Shown: positions 35,753-44,371 of the stretch, piece after piece
Numbering within the stretch: the stretch's first letter is position 1
Layout of the letters: each line of letters begins with the position of its first letter
Assembly (NCBI GenBank): GCA_021495925.1
Contig: JAKEKT010000088.1
Coordinates: 93,794-157,793 of the forward strand
Length of the DNA stretch: 64,000 nucleotides
Reading direction: 5' to 3'
Source: Diplodia intermedia
Lineage: Eukaryota > Ascomycota > Dothideomycetes > Botryosphaeriales > Botryosphaeriaceae
Translations under genes and position numbers: made by a program
Notes under the pieces: model-generated
The model's database searches: none
The model's input: only the letters and a program-made list of their open reading frames with translations
What the model was told of the DNA's origin: nothing

Positions 35753-36190
35753 TCAGTAACAGCAGTGCGAGTAAATCCGACCAAATTCTTTCCAATACAC
35801 ACGGTCTCCCCAAATGGGCGAGTGCGTCTTGAGCTCCTTGCATCGGAGATGTGGATTCATGATGGTTCCGTCTTGCCGTGTCTTCCAGTGGAAACGGCAG
35901 CCTTTCGTCCGTACCGACAGCTTCGCAGAATCGAGCACCGCGTACCGGTGAAAGAGTGAAAGAGGCGAGTGCAGGGCGCAGTCGAAAAGCACGAGGCGGT
36001 CCGGCGGTCCGCGCAGCTCTCGTCCCGTTTTGCCTCGCCCGAAGGGTAGAAAACGCAAGACGATCAGCCGCACCATGCATAGCCGCCAAACAAGCAGCTG
36101 ACGACCACTTACAATAGAACAGGCGCCGCATCGCGGATACGAGCATTTGGCGACATTAATGGAGACACTTCTGGAGAGGAAACGAATCAT
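35753..36190 (-). CDS. Unrecognised 145-codon ORF, possibly a small spliced gene
   Basis: The frame starts MIRFLSRSVSINVAKC, which resembles a short mitochondrial presequence (Arg/Ser-rich, no acids), and ends in a Trp/Tyr/His-rich stretch (FHWKTRQDGTIMN, SPIWGDRVYWKEFGRIYSH) with better amino-acid balance than the surrounding shadow frames. A GTAAGT sits inside after GACSI, so the ends may be exons with the Arg/Gly-rich middle as an intron. I do not recognise a family. Treat as a candidate only. Confidence 0.22.
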   Translation of the reverse strand: MIRFLSRSVSINVAKCSYPRCGACSIVSGRQLLVWRLCMVRLIVLRFLPFGRGKTGRELRGPPDRLVLFDCALHSPLSLFHRYAVLDSAKLSVRTKGCRFHWKTRQDGTIMNPHLRCKELKTHSPIWGDRVYWKEFGRIYSHCCY

Positions 36191-37504
36191 GGGGTTGTTG
36201 ATCTTTTACACCATGGCCACAACTGCTTCTACTGTAAAGGGAACATCCCGACTGCTTACCTACCAGGCAAACCACCGGCACTATTGCAGTCCACGGGACC
36301 CTGCAATCGCCGTTCGGCACATTCGGCAGTCGGAGTCTCCGATGAGCATGTCAGACCCGCTGGGCTGGGAAAAGGGCGTATGGATCGGGCTACGGGACGG
36401 CCGCAATCGACTGGACTCTCTATCAATCCTTCTGGAAAACGTCCGGCCGATAAGGGTCGGGCGGCCGTGAGCAATATGGGGAGATTGGGGATCGAAGTGG
36501 AGACAGATGATGGTTGCATGAAAAAAAAGAAGAGATGTGGGTAAAGCGGATTGAGCAGGCGCGCGGCTCTCTCCATCCAACCGGAAGGCTGGAATTGAGG
36601 GGCGAGGACTGAAAAAAGGGTTCTCTCTCCTTCGGCTGCCGGTGACGTTATCCGCAGGATCAAGGCCCCCAGGATCCCGCCAGATGTTTGGAGAGACGGG
36701 CCTCGGGCTGGTTGCGGCGCTTCATGCGTTGTTCCTATACGATCTGGTGGTTGGCAGAAACGGAGTTAAGGCGCGGAGGCACGGCACGGCGCAGTGAGGA
36801 CCAAAAAGAGACAGGCGAAGATGCCAGGAAATCCTAGCGTTTGACCAGCGGTCTTGGACGGGGTGCTGGCGATGCTCGGCGCGGAGGAGGGGTTGCGAAG
36901 CGCCGGGTCGGGTCAGGTCAGCGGTGCATGGGGCGGCGATGATCGTTGCCGTTGTGCAGCTGGTGTGGAGAAACGGAGATGACTGAGGGAGACGAGAAAG
37001 GAGGCTGAAGGAGCCCGCCCTCGGCGCTCGCTTCCGGGCGGCCCTGCCCTGCGCTACGGACGAGAATAGGAGCCCTATACTGTGGGCGCTATATGTCGGG
37101 CGGCATGAATGACGGGGACCATCGCAATGACGACGACGCCGGCTGCTTCGGGACACGCCGCGTTGTTGCCGGGCAGAAAAGCATGCGCTGCGGCAGTCGA
37201 GCAACAATCGGGAAACGGGCGGCGCGGCGTCATTGGTGGAGAATGGCGGCGGTGGGCGTGAAACGAGTTGGACGGGATGGCGATGTTTGAGCTGTAAAGT
37301 TGAAACGCAGACGGGGCGCTTTGTAGGCGAGGCCGGCTGTGGTTGGCGCAGGCCCCTGCCAATCCCGGCCGCCCATCACCCACTGCCGCTTCTGGACTCA
37401 ACTGCCACTCCACCCACTCGCCCGCCGCCCATCACGCCCGCAGCCAGGCCCAGCAATCTCCGCGTGCACAGCTAGCCGACCCGGCTTGAAACTGGGCGAT
37501 GGCT

Positions 37505-37510
37505 CCCCGC
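37505..37510 (+). promoter_or_regulatory. CCCCGC, possible CreA carbon-repressor site
   Basis: The hexamer fits the reverse complement of the CreA consensus SYGGRG, 237 bp before the AA9 start. Single hexamers are common by chance in GC-rich DNA, so this is only suggestive. Confidence 0.25.
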
Positions 37511-37537
37511 CGCGCTGGAGTCGTTGCCGCCGCCGCA

Positions 37538-37542
37538 TATAA
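37538..37542 (+). promoter_or_regulatory. TATAA box candidate of AA9 gene
   Basis: TATAA lies 205 bp before the AA9 ATG and is followed by the C/T-rich leader expected of a transcribed 5' UTR. Confidence 0.45.
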
Positions 37543-37746
37543 CAGCAGCACCTCAGCCCGTGAAACATGTTTTTTCTCATCAGCCTTCTTGCTCTGAACA
37601 CTTTCTCTCTCTCCTCATTCGTGGTCGCTGTGCGTCACTCTTTTTGATTGCTCTGCATTCGTCCCTTCGTTGCCCAGGTGGTATCTATCATTCCTTCAGA
37701 CACAGCCTTCGATCAACCCTTCTCGAGAACTTCTTCCTCCGCCACC

Positions 37747-38814
37747 ATGCAGTTCAGCCTTGCCACGATCGCGGCCGTTGCCGCCATGGTCCCGAGCATC
37801 TCGGCCCACTACTGCTTCAACAAGCTGATTGTTGACGGCGCCGTCGTCGACTCGGAGCCCTACCAATACGTCCGCCAGAACACCAACGCCAACTCGCCCG
37901 TCACCGACGTGACCTCCAACGCCCTCCGCTGCAACGTCGGCGGGCTCGACAGCGGCAGCACCACCAAGACCAAGGAGGTCGCCCCCGGCGCCGAGGTTGG
38001 CTTCGCCCTCGACTCGACCATCGGCCACCCCGGTCCTCTCCAGGTCTACATGTCCAAGGCCGACACCACCGCCGCCTCCTACGACGGCTCCGGCGACTGG
38101 TTCAAGGTCTACGAGATGGGCCCCGGCGAGATCACCGACGAAGGCCTGCAGTGGTCCTCCAACGGAATCTCCAACTTCACCTTCCCGCTGCCTGAAGAGA
38201 CGCCCGCCGGCGAGTACCTGCTCCGCGTCGAGCACGTCGGTCTCCACGGTGCCTCCGAGGTCGGCGGCGCCCAGTTCTACATCTCGTGCGCCCAGATCAA
38301 GGTCACCGGCTCCGGCTCCGGCTCGCCCGCGCCCACCGTCAAGATCCCCGGCGTCTACACCGGCGAGGAGCCCGGCCTGAAGATCAACATCTACTGGCCC
38401 ATCCCCACCAACTACACCATGCCCGGCCCCGCCGTCTGGCCCGAGGGTTCCGGCGAGGCTTCGTCCTCCGCCGCCGCCACCCCCGCCGCCACCCCCGCCA
38501 GCTCCGCCGCCGCCGTTGCCAGCTCCGCCGTCCAGGCCGTCGCCGTCTCGACCCCTGACGCCGCCGTCCCGACTCCCCAGGTCATCTCCACCCCGATCGT
38601 CGTCCCCACCCCCGCCGCCACCCCTCTCTTCACTCCCCCCTCCAACGGCGGCGCCGGTGCCGTCCCCACCCCCGTCACCACCCCCAGCACCGGCACCGGC
38701 AGCTCCGTCCAGAAGTACGGCCAGTGCGGCGGCTCCAACTTCAAGGGCAGCAGCGAGTGCGCCTCCGGCCTCACCTGCAAGGCCTGGAACGACTTCTACA
38801 GTCAGTGTTTGTAA
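37747..38814 (+). CDS. AA9 lytic polysaccharide monooxygenase with C-terminal CBM1
   Basis: Single exon, 355 residues. The signal peptide ends SISA and cleavage exposes His21, which becomes His1 of the copper histidine brace. The second brace His is His94 in IGHPGP, and the axial Tyr is Tyr178 in AQFYISCAQIKV, preceded by the usual second-sphere His (LHGAS) and Gln. After about residue 230 there is a long Ala/Pro/Ser/Thr linker. The last 35 residues are a fungal cellulose-binding CBM1 with the YGQCGG motif and paired cysteines. AA9 enzymes oxidatively cleave cellulose, and some cleave hemicelluloses, outside the cell. Third positions are almost always C or G, so a 384-codon antisense frame also stays open; I do not consider it real. 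Neighbouring GH43 genes suggest a shared lignocellulose role. Confidence 0.96.
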   Translation: MQFSLATIAAVAAMVPSISAHYCFNKLIVDGAVVDSEPYQYVRQNTNANSPVTDVTSNALRCNVGGLDSGSTTKTKEVAPGAEVGFALDSTIGHPGPLQVYMSKADTTAASYDGSGDWFKVYEMGPGEITDEGLQWSSNGISNFTFPLPEETPAGEYLLRVEHVGLHGASEVGGAQFYISCAQIKVTGSGSGSPAPTVKIPGVYTGEEPGLKINIYWPIPTNYTMPGPAVWPEGSGEASSSAAATPAATPASSAAAVASSAVQAVAVSTPDAAVPTPQVISTPIVVPTPAATPLFTPPSNGGAGAVPTPVTTPSTGTGSSVQKYGQCGGSNFKGSSECASGLTCKAWNDFYSQCL

Positions 38815-39705
38815 TGGGGATTGACTCTCCAAATCAACGTGGTTGTGCAAGAAAATTTGATGGGTGATGACATTTTGGAATGGGGTTGAGGTTTGGTGAA
38901 AAAATACATCGCGGGCTTCTTTTGCTTTCGGAAGACGCGAGCGCGCCCCCTCTGGTTTTGTACAGTTTTGGAACCATGGGCTGTTCTTTTTATTCTCGAG
39001 AAATTCTTTGTAAATATGGTGGTGTTGATCGAATATACCGTATGAGGAGAGACGAACAATTGTTCAGTGCTACAGATTTGCATTGTGACCAGGAAACTGC
39101 GTGAGATGTTGGGACAATAAAGTGTCTCGTGATAAGTGTTTCTGTTGAGTGAAGTATTCCTTCTTAGGCCCTGAGTCACTTGTAACATGGGTTGCTCACC
39201 GCGTGATCGTTGTTGAACCCGGAACCGTCTTCGCCTTAAACAACATCAACATTGGAAGTTTCACATCAATCGTTAAACGCTCACAGTATTGGAAGCGAAA
39301 GGATAACGCAAAACAATTTAACTTTTTGGGTCTTCCCCTCTTGGTAGCCACAGTGGCGTAGCTGGCAGTCAGAATGAAGTATCCCACAACGATGCAGCGC
39401 ATCATCTACTTCCAATCAGCGTCAGAATCAACAACCTTCATCGGGAGCAACAATAAGGTCAAATGAATTACCACATCAGTAATGCTAACAATGGTCGACA
39501 GTGCTGCCCGTTTTCGGGACGGTCGTTCTGAGTTTCTCCACTTCCTGTTCCGCCTTTCAACTGCAACTGTAGTCTTCAATGGTGACTTTAAGTACGAACA
39601 CGACATGATCATACACATATAGACCCCCCTAGGCAGTTGGATTATTGAGACATTCCACCCATACCCGAATTCTCAGAGATCACCTTAGCCTACCTTCCTC
39701 CTCTT
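38815..39705. other. Convergent intergenic region
   Basis: 891 bp between the 3' ends of the AA9 (+) and second GH43 (-) genes. It is AT-richer than its flanks, and short frames carry no motif. It probably holds 3' UTRs. Confidence 0.5.
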
Positions 39706-41561
39706 TCACTTCGGCGTTGATGGCACAATCTCAGTATCGCTGATCTTCTGCCCCTTGCCTTCGTACCTCCATCTGCTAATGTACGCCGGCGTCTTTCCAT
39801 CGCCGCCATTGCTCGTTGCATAGACTCCTACCAAAGTGCCTGCGACAGGGTCAAGATGAGTCCACGAGACGAGATGCAAGAACACTTACCGGTAAAAGGA
39901 CCAGTACCGCCGCTCAAAATCGTAGCCGGCGCCTGAGAAACGATCCGTTCTTCGCCGACGCCATCCGACGGGCCAGCGGAGAAGGTGTAATGCGTATCGT
40001 CGAGCGCGCGGACACGCAACCGCACCGACCGGCCAGCTCCCAACCACGCCTCGGGCACGGGCTCGACGACGGTCTCCGGCGCAGGCCCTTCATTGTTACC
40101 CGTCCCGCTGACCCGGAATCTCAGATGAGGCGCCAGCTTGGTCGACCGATTCCCCGAGGCCCGCAGAAGCACGACGCCGAGATCCAGATGCTGGTGCTGC
40201 GTCAAGAACGCCGTCACGCCGGCCTCTTCCTCCTCCTCCGCCCCCGCCGCCGCCCCCGCCGCCGCATCCACGCGCACATCGACGCTGAAATCGAACAGCG
40301 TATCCGTCTGCCTCCTCCCGACAAACGCGATCCCGTCCGCGGGCCGAAAGTCCGGGCCGCCGCCCGTCAGGTTCGCCCTCGACGGGGCCAGCCGCAGCGC
40401 GTGCGGCGCCTCCTCCGGGGCCACCGCGAACGCGGCCTCGGGCGGGAAGCGCCAGTGCAAGAAGTTCCTTGGAAGCTTCCCTCCGGGCGCGAAGTCGACG
40501 ACGTCGGGGTCCCCGACGAACGGGCCGTCGCCGGGCAGGTCGCGCGAGCGCGGCGGCAGCGGCCAGCCCTCCATGCGCCCCTTCACCGGCGACTGTGGCA
40601 CCGGCCACTCGCCCGCGCTCCCCCACGACGCGGGGAACAGCACCGTCTCCCTGCCCATCGGGTAGTTGGCCCAGGCCGGCCCGGAGCGCGTGGCCAGCGC
40701 GACGCCCCACCAGCTGCCGCGCGCGTCGCGGAACAGGTCCGCGTGGCCGACGGTCTGGAAGTACTCGTCGGTGCCGCTGTTGGTCAGGATGGGGTTGCCG
40801 CCCTCGTAGGCGTCGTACGGGCCCGACACGTTGCGGGAGCGCGCGATGACCTCGCTGTGGCCCAGCTCCGTGCCGCCCTCGGCGATCATCAGGTAGTATT
40901 GCCACCCACCGTCGCCGTCGTCGTCGTCGTCGTCGTCCTTCCGCGCGTACACGTGCGGGCCCTCCGGGCTGGCGCCGCCGGTGCCGTTCCACACGTACGC
41001 CGGCTCCGACACGGCGCCCGTGTCGAGGTCGATCTTGGACTGCCGGATGCCGGCGTACGTCACCCACGCCTGGCCGGCGGCGTCCCAGGACAGGTCGGCG
41101 TCGATGGAGGCGGGCGTGAAGCGGACGGGGTCGGACCACGCGGCGTCGTCGAAGGGGTCCGTCGTCTTGAAGATGAGGCCCGCGAGCGGGACCGTGACGA
41201 CGACGTTGTAGAAGACGCCGGCGCGGTGCCGCAGCGTGGGCGCGAAGACGCCGCTCATCTGCTCCGTGTAGTTGCCCATGTCGGGGAACTGCGACGGCCG
41301 GTTGTACGCGTTGGACACGTGCTTCCACGACTGCAGGTCTTTGCTGGCGTAGATGGGCAGCCCCGGGAAGGCGAGGAAGGTCGAGGCGCTGCAGAAGAAG
41401 GTCGAGTCGTGCGAGGCGACGAAGATGCAGGTCGGGTCCGAGTGCCAGCCGGGGAGCATGGGGTTGGTGTAGGTAGAGTTGGTCGTGTTGTCGGTGGGGA
41501 AAGCGTGGCCGGGCGCGGCGAGCGCCAGTGTGGCGGTGGTGAGTGCTGACTTGAGACGCAT
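39706..41561 (-). CDS. Secreted GH43 beta-xylosidase/arabinofuranosidase-like enzyme with C-terminal beta-sandwich
   Basis: Two exons, 41561-39890 and 39839-39706, with a 50 nt intron (GTAAGT..CAG), give 601 residues. The signal peptide is MRLKSALTTATLALAAPGHA. The catalytic propeller begins NPMLPGWHSDPTCIFV, where the Asp is the general base; DADLSWD probably carries the modulator Asp; the Glu in SPEGPHVY is the acid. The C-terminal half (from about residue 350) is a beta-sandwich of the type fused to fungal GH43 xylosidases, and splicing restores GPFTG-TLVGVYATSNGG, the end of that domain. Several N-x-S/T sites fit secretion. An Asp7 run (GTC repeat at 40917-40937) lies just after the catalytic Glu block. 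Extreme GC3 keeps a 577-codon frame open on the opposite strand; it is a shadow. Confidence 0.93.
40917..40937. repeat. (GTC)7 trinucleotide repeat coding for Asp7
   Basis: Perfect seven-unit repeat inside the second GH43 gene. It encodes an acidic loop on the minus strand, twelve or so residues after the predicted catalytic acid. Confidence 0.9.
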
Positions 41562-42237
41562 TTTTTTTTTCTTTTGGCGATGGAGGTTGGAGGTGTAGAC
41601 AGTGTGGTCGTTATACTTACATGGGATTTAAGAAGACTGTCCATTGGCGGCAAAGTGTCAGGAACAGGGCAGTAGCCGGATCGCAATACTTCACTTTAGG
41701 CTAATGGTGAATCAAGGGAACGATTTCCAGGTTCCCGAGTGGCAGATGCATTCGAAAGCTACTTCCCCGCCTTTTTCCGAAGTGGGGAATGTTTGGTGGT
41801 TGCGCCTTTCGGTTAGACTCTTGCTCGTCTTGCGTCATCCAAGACATTGTGTCAGCAATACGAGTACGACAATTGGATAAAGTTACAATACTGGTTTCAC
41901 TCGTTTACCCGTCTCTTTGTCAAGCCGTTGACCTTCTTCGCTTGGGCAATCGTTGCAATGCCAGAAAATCTGTTTTCGGAAAATGCCTGGGTTGTTGCCG
42001 ATGAAGTTTTTCGAGGGTGTGTCTCGCAAGTCAGCTTTTGGGAGGAAGAGGTAGCACGGCATATGCCTGACTTGTGCAGAGGAGAGGCCTTCGAATAGCT
42101 GTGATGATAAAACATACCCCCAGGCTCGTGATTTCATGCATCTATTGCTCCATGTATGTCAACACGATCCAATACACTGTGAAATGAGCTTCGTAGATCT
42201 ACATCTAAAACTTTTGTGCAAATTTACCACTCGACGT
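41562..42237. other. Intergenic region between GH43 and MFS genes
   Basis: 676 bp between two minus-strand genes. It holds the GH43 promoter (an AT-richer, A-tract leader close to the start) and the MFS 3' end. No coding signal. Confidence 0.5.
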
Positions 42238-43778
42238 CTAGACCCTCTTGAGCATTACCATTCTTTTCAGGAGATTGCTTTTCGCAGCACGGCCAATTCC
42301 GTGTGTCTCTGTCCCAACCGCAGGCTCAGAGACTGGATTGACACCACCTTCAGACTCACTCTTTTCCGCAGCCAACTGCTCCATCTCACCAATCTTCCAT
42401 GCCCTCAGCAACCACATGAAGACTGCAGCTCCAATGTACATGAATCCGGTGAAGATCTGTGCTCCGAGATAATTACCGTGATTGGTCGCCGTGATCTGCA
42501 GCGCAATAGCTTCCGAGAAGGTCGTCGGAAGCACAAGCACAATCCAAGTGATTGATAATGCTGACGGCAAGTCGGCAATACCAATGGCCTCAGTCGTGAC
42601 TGGGGCGACGACAGCCCAATAGGTTCCAGCAACCATGCCGACAATCAGGGCGAAGAAGATCATGACGCCATAGCTCTTTGCGAAGATCCAGATGACGAGG
42701 GAGAACAGGCCGGCTAGGAAGGTCATGATGGAGGCCATGTTCATTCGACCAACGTTGTCGCTAAAATAACCGATTGGCGGCCGGCCAAGCGCTTGACCGA
42801 GGTTAAGCATGGCGCCGATGACCGAGCCTTGGTGCGCTGACAGGCCGATACCGCCCTGTGCGTAATTCGGCAGCGAGAAGAGCAACACAATGTAGCCCAG
42901 CATACTGAGAAATCCGAAGCCCAGGAGCAGGAGGAACTCTGGCTTGCGGAAGAGGCGATAGTCGAAGGCGAGCTGAGATGAGCCGATCTTTTTATTCCGG
43001 TCTTTGATGAGAAGGGCGCAGACGGTATTAACGGTAAACGCGCAAATGCCGAGGATGCGGAAGGTCCAGCCCAGGCTGATGCGCTGTATCATGGCATTGG
43101 TCGCAAGGGAGTACATCAAGCCCCCCAGCCCGGAGCCTGAGGCAGCGATGCCGTTGGCGAAGCTGCGCCGCGTTGTGAACCACTGCGGCGTGACTCCAAC
43201 AGAGGCCACGAAGAGAAAGCCCATGCCCCAGCCAAAGCACACGCCCTGGCTTAGGAATAGCTGCCATATCTCTGTCGCAAAAGAAGCACCGATCAGGGAG
43301 AGCGTCTCGAAGAAGACTCCAATGAGCAGCGTCACGCGAGTTCCAAAACGACGAGTAGTCATGGTGGCGAGAGGCGACACAAACAGAGCTTGCGAGATGG
43401 ACAGGCCGCCGACAAAGGCAAAGTCGAGGCGGGTTGCGCCTGGGAAGACATTGTTGGACATGTAGTGGGCCAGGAAGACGCCGTAACTCTGGAGAAGCCG
43501 TGAGCATCTGGACAAAAGACAGCTTGACAGAGAGAGGAGCGTACACTGTTTAAGCCCCAGGTATGAGCGTTGATCCAGAAGGTTGCTGCGCAGCACACCC
43601 ATCCATAACCGCCGTTGGGTGGCACGTCGGGAGCGGGCGCGGGTGGCGGTGCGGTAGCCGACGGCGGGCTGTCGTCCAAGTTCCTGTTCGGCTCGTCCAG
43701 AGTCTTCTCCTCTCCATTCTTCTCCGAGCCGGTGGCGATGGAGGGCTCACGGGTCCGCGTCACTTCGTCCGAGGCCAT
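42238..43778 (-). CDS. MFS transporter, monocarboxylate (MCT/Mch) type
   Basis: Two exons, 43778-43545 and 43488-42238, with a 56 nt intron (GTACGC..CAG, phase 0), give 494 residues. The cytosolic N-terminus is disordered and charged (MASDEVTRTREP). The first membrane helix starts PPNGGYGWV, the hallmark of the monocarboxylate-porter subfamily. The splice rebuilds WGLNS-SYGVFLAHYM, also typical. About twelve membrane helices follow, with DRNKK in the central loop. Fungal members carry monocarboxylates, riboflavin or unknown organic acids across the plasma membrane; substrate cannot be told here. Being next to hemicellulases it may import breakdown products, but this is inference from position. 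Confidence 0.92.
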
Positions 43779-44371
43779 GGCGAGCGCAGGAGAGCGGGCG
43801 TGATGGCTCCATGCTGGCAGTCTGGCCTTTTAGTCAACGGCGCCGTCACGGTTAATAGGAAGCGGCGAGTTCGGCAATACGAGAGCGGTACCGCTCGGCC
43901 GCCGGGATCGTCCCTCGATCCTCCCGCCAACCCCACAGCTTCCCAGACCGGCAGGACTGGCGCAGCATCACGCGGCCGCCGTTGGTGAGGCGAAGGATCG
44001 GTGTGCGAGAGTGGTAGACGGAAGCCGGGGAAGGTTGAGCTTGTCGGGCTCGGCGGGCGGGAGTGCCGAATGCAGGGCCAGGGCTGGACCTGTCAGTCTG
44101 TTGCTCCGACGACCCACCGCAACAGCAAACACCAGTTCAGCACGTACCTGACGCCAGCAAATCGTCGTCCCCGCCCTTCCCCCAGTCGCCGTGCCGTAAC
44201 GTATCCCTCGATTCGCTCGCTTGACCGCCCCAATCCCATCCACAAAGCCAGCGCTTCGCAGCTCTCCAGCGCCTGCCTGCCGCCGCGCATCCTCCCACGC
44301 TCCTCGTACCACCCCGACCGCCGCAGCCCGACGCGTATCAACGCCCAGCATTCCGCCCAAGCCCGCCCAGC
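43779..44371. promoter_or_regulatory. Divergent promoter region MFS / LIM gene
   Basis: 593 bp between two start codons on opposite strands, C-rich toward the LIM gene. A 224-codon minus-strand frame (43968-44642) overlaps the LIM start and is rejected. Confidence 0.5.

Larger units (their letters stand above)
36191..37746. promoter_or_regulatory. Upstream region of AA9 gene
   Basis: 1.56 kb without a recognisable gene. Frames on both strands at 36256-36663 and 36722-37207 lack motifs. The last 250 bp hold a TATAA and a CCCCGC, followed by a pyrimidine-rich leader with a Kozak-like CCACC before the ATG. Confidence 0.5.

Noticed and set aside
37696..38850. 384-codon minus-strand ORF covering the whole AA9 gene
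   Set aside because: Extreme G/C at third positions of the sense gene removes antisense stops. The product is nearly all Gly, Ala, Asp, Val and has no domain, whereas the plus strand encodes an unmistakable AA9-CBM1.
39816..41549. 577-codon plus-strand ORF opposite the second GH43 gene
   Set aside because: Arg/Ala/Gly/Pro-rich shadow of a gene with high GC3. Catalytic motifs, signal peptide and the conserved splice are all on the minus strand.
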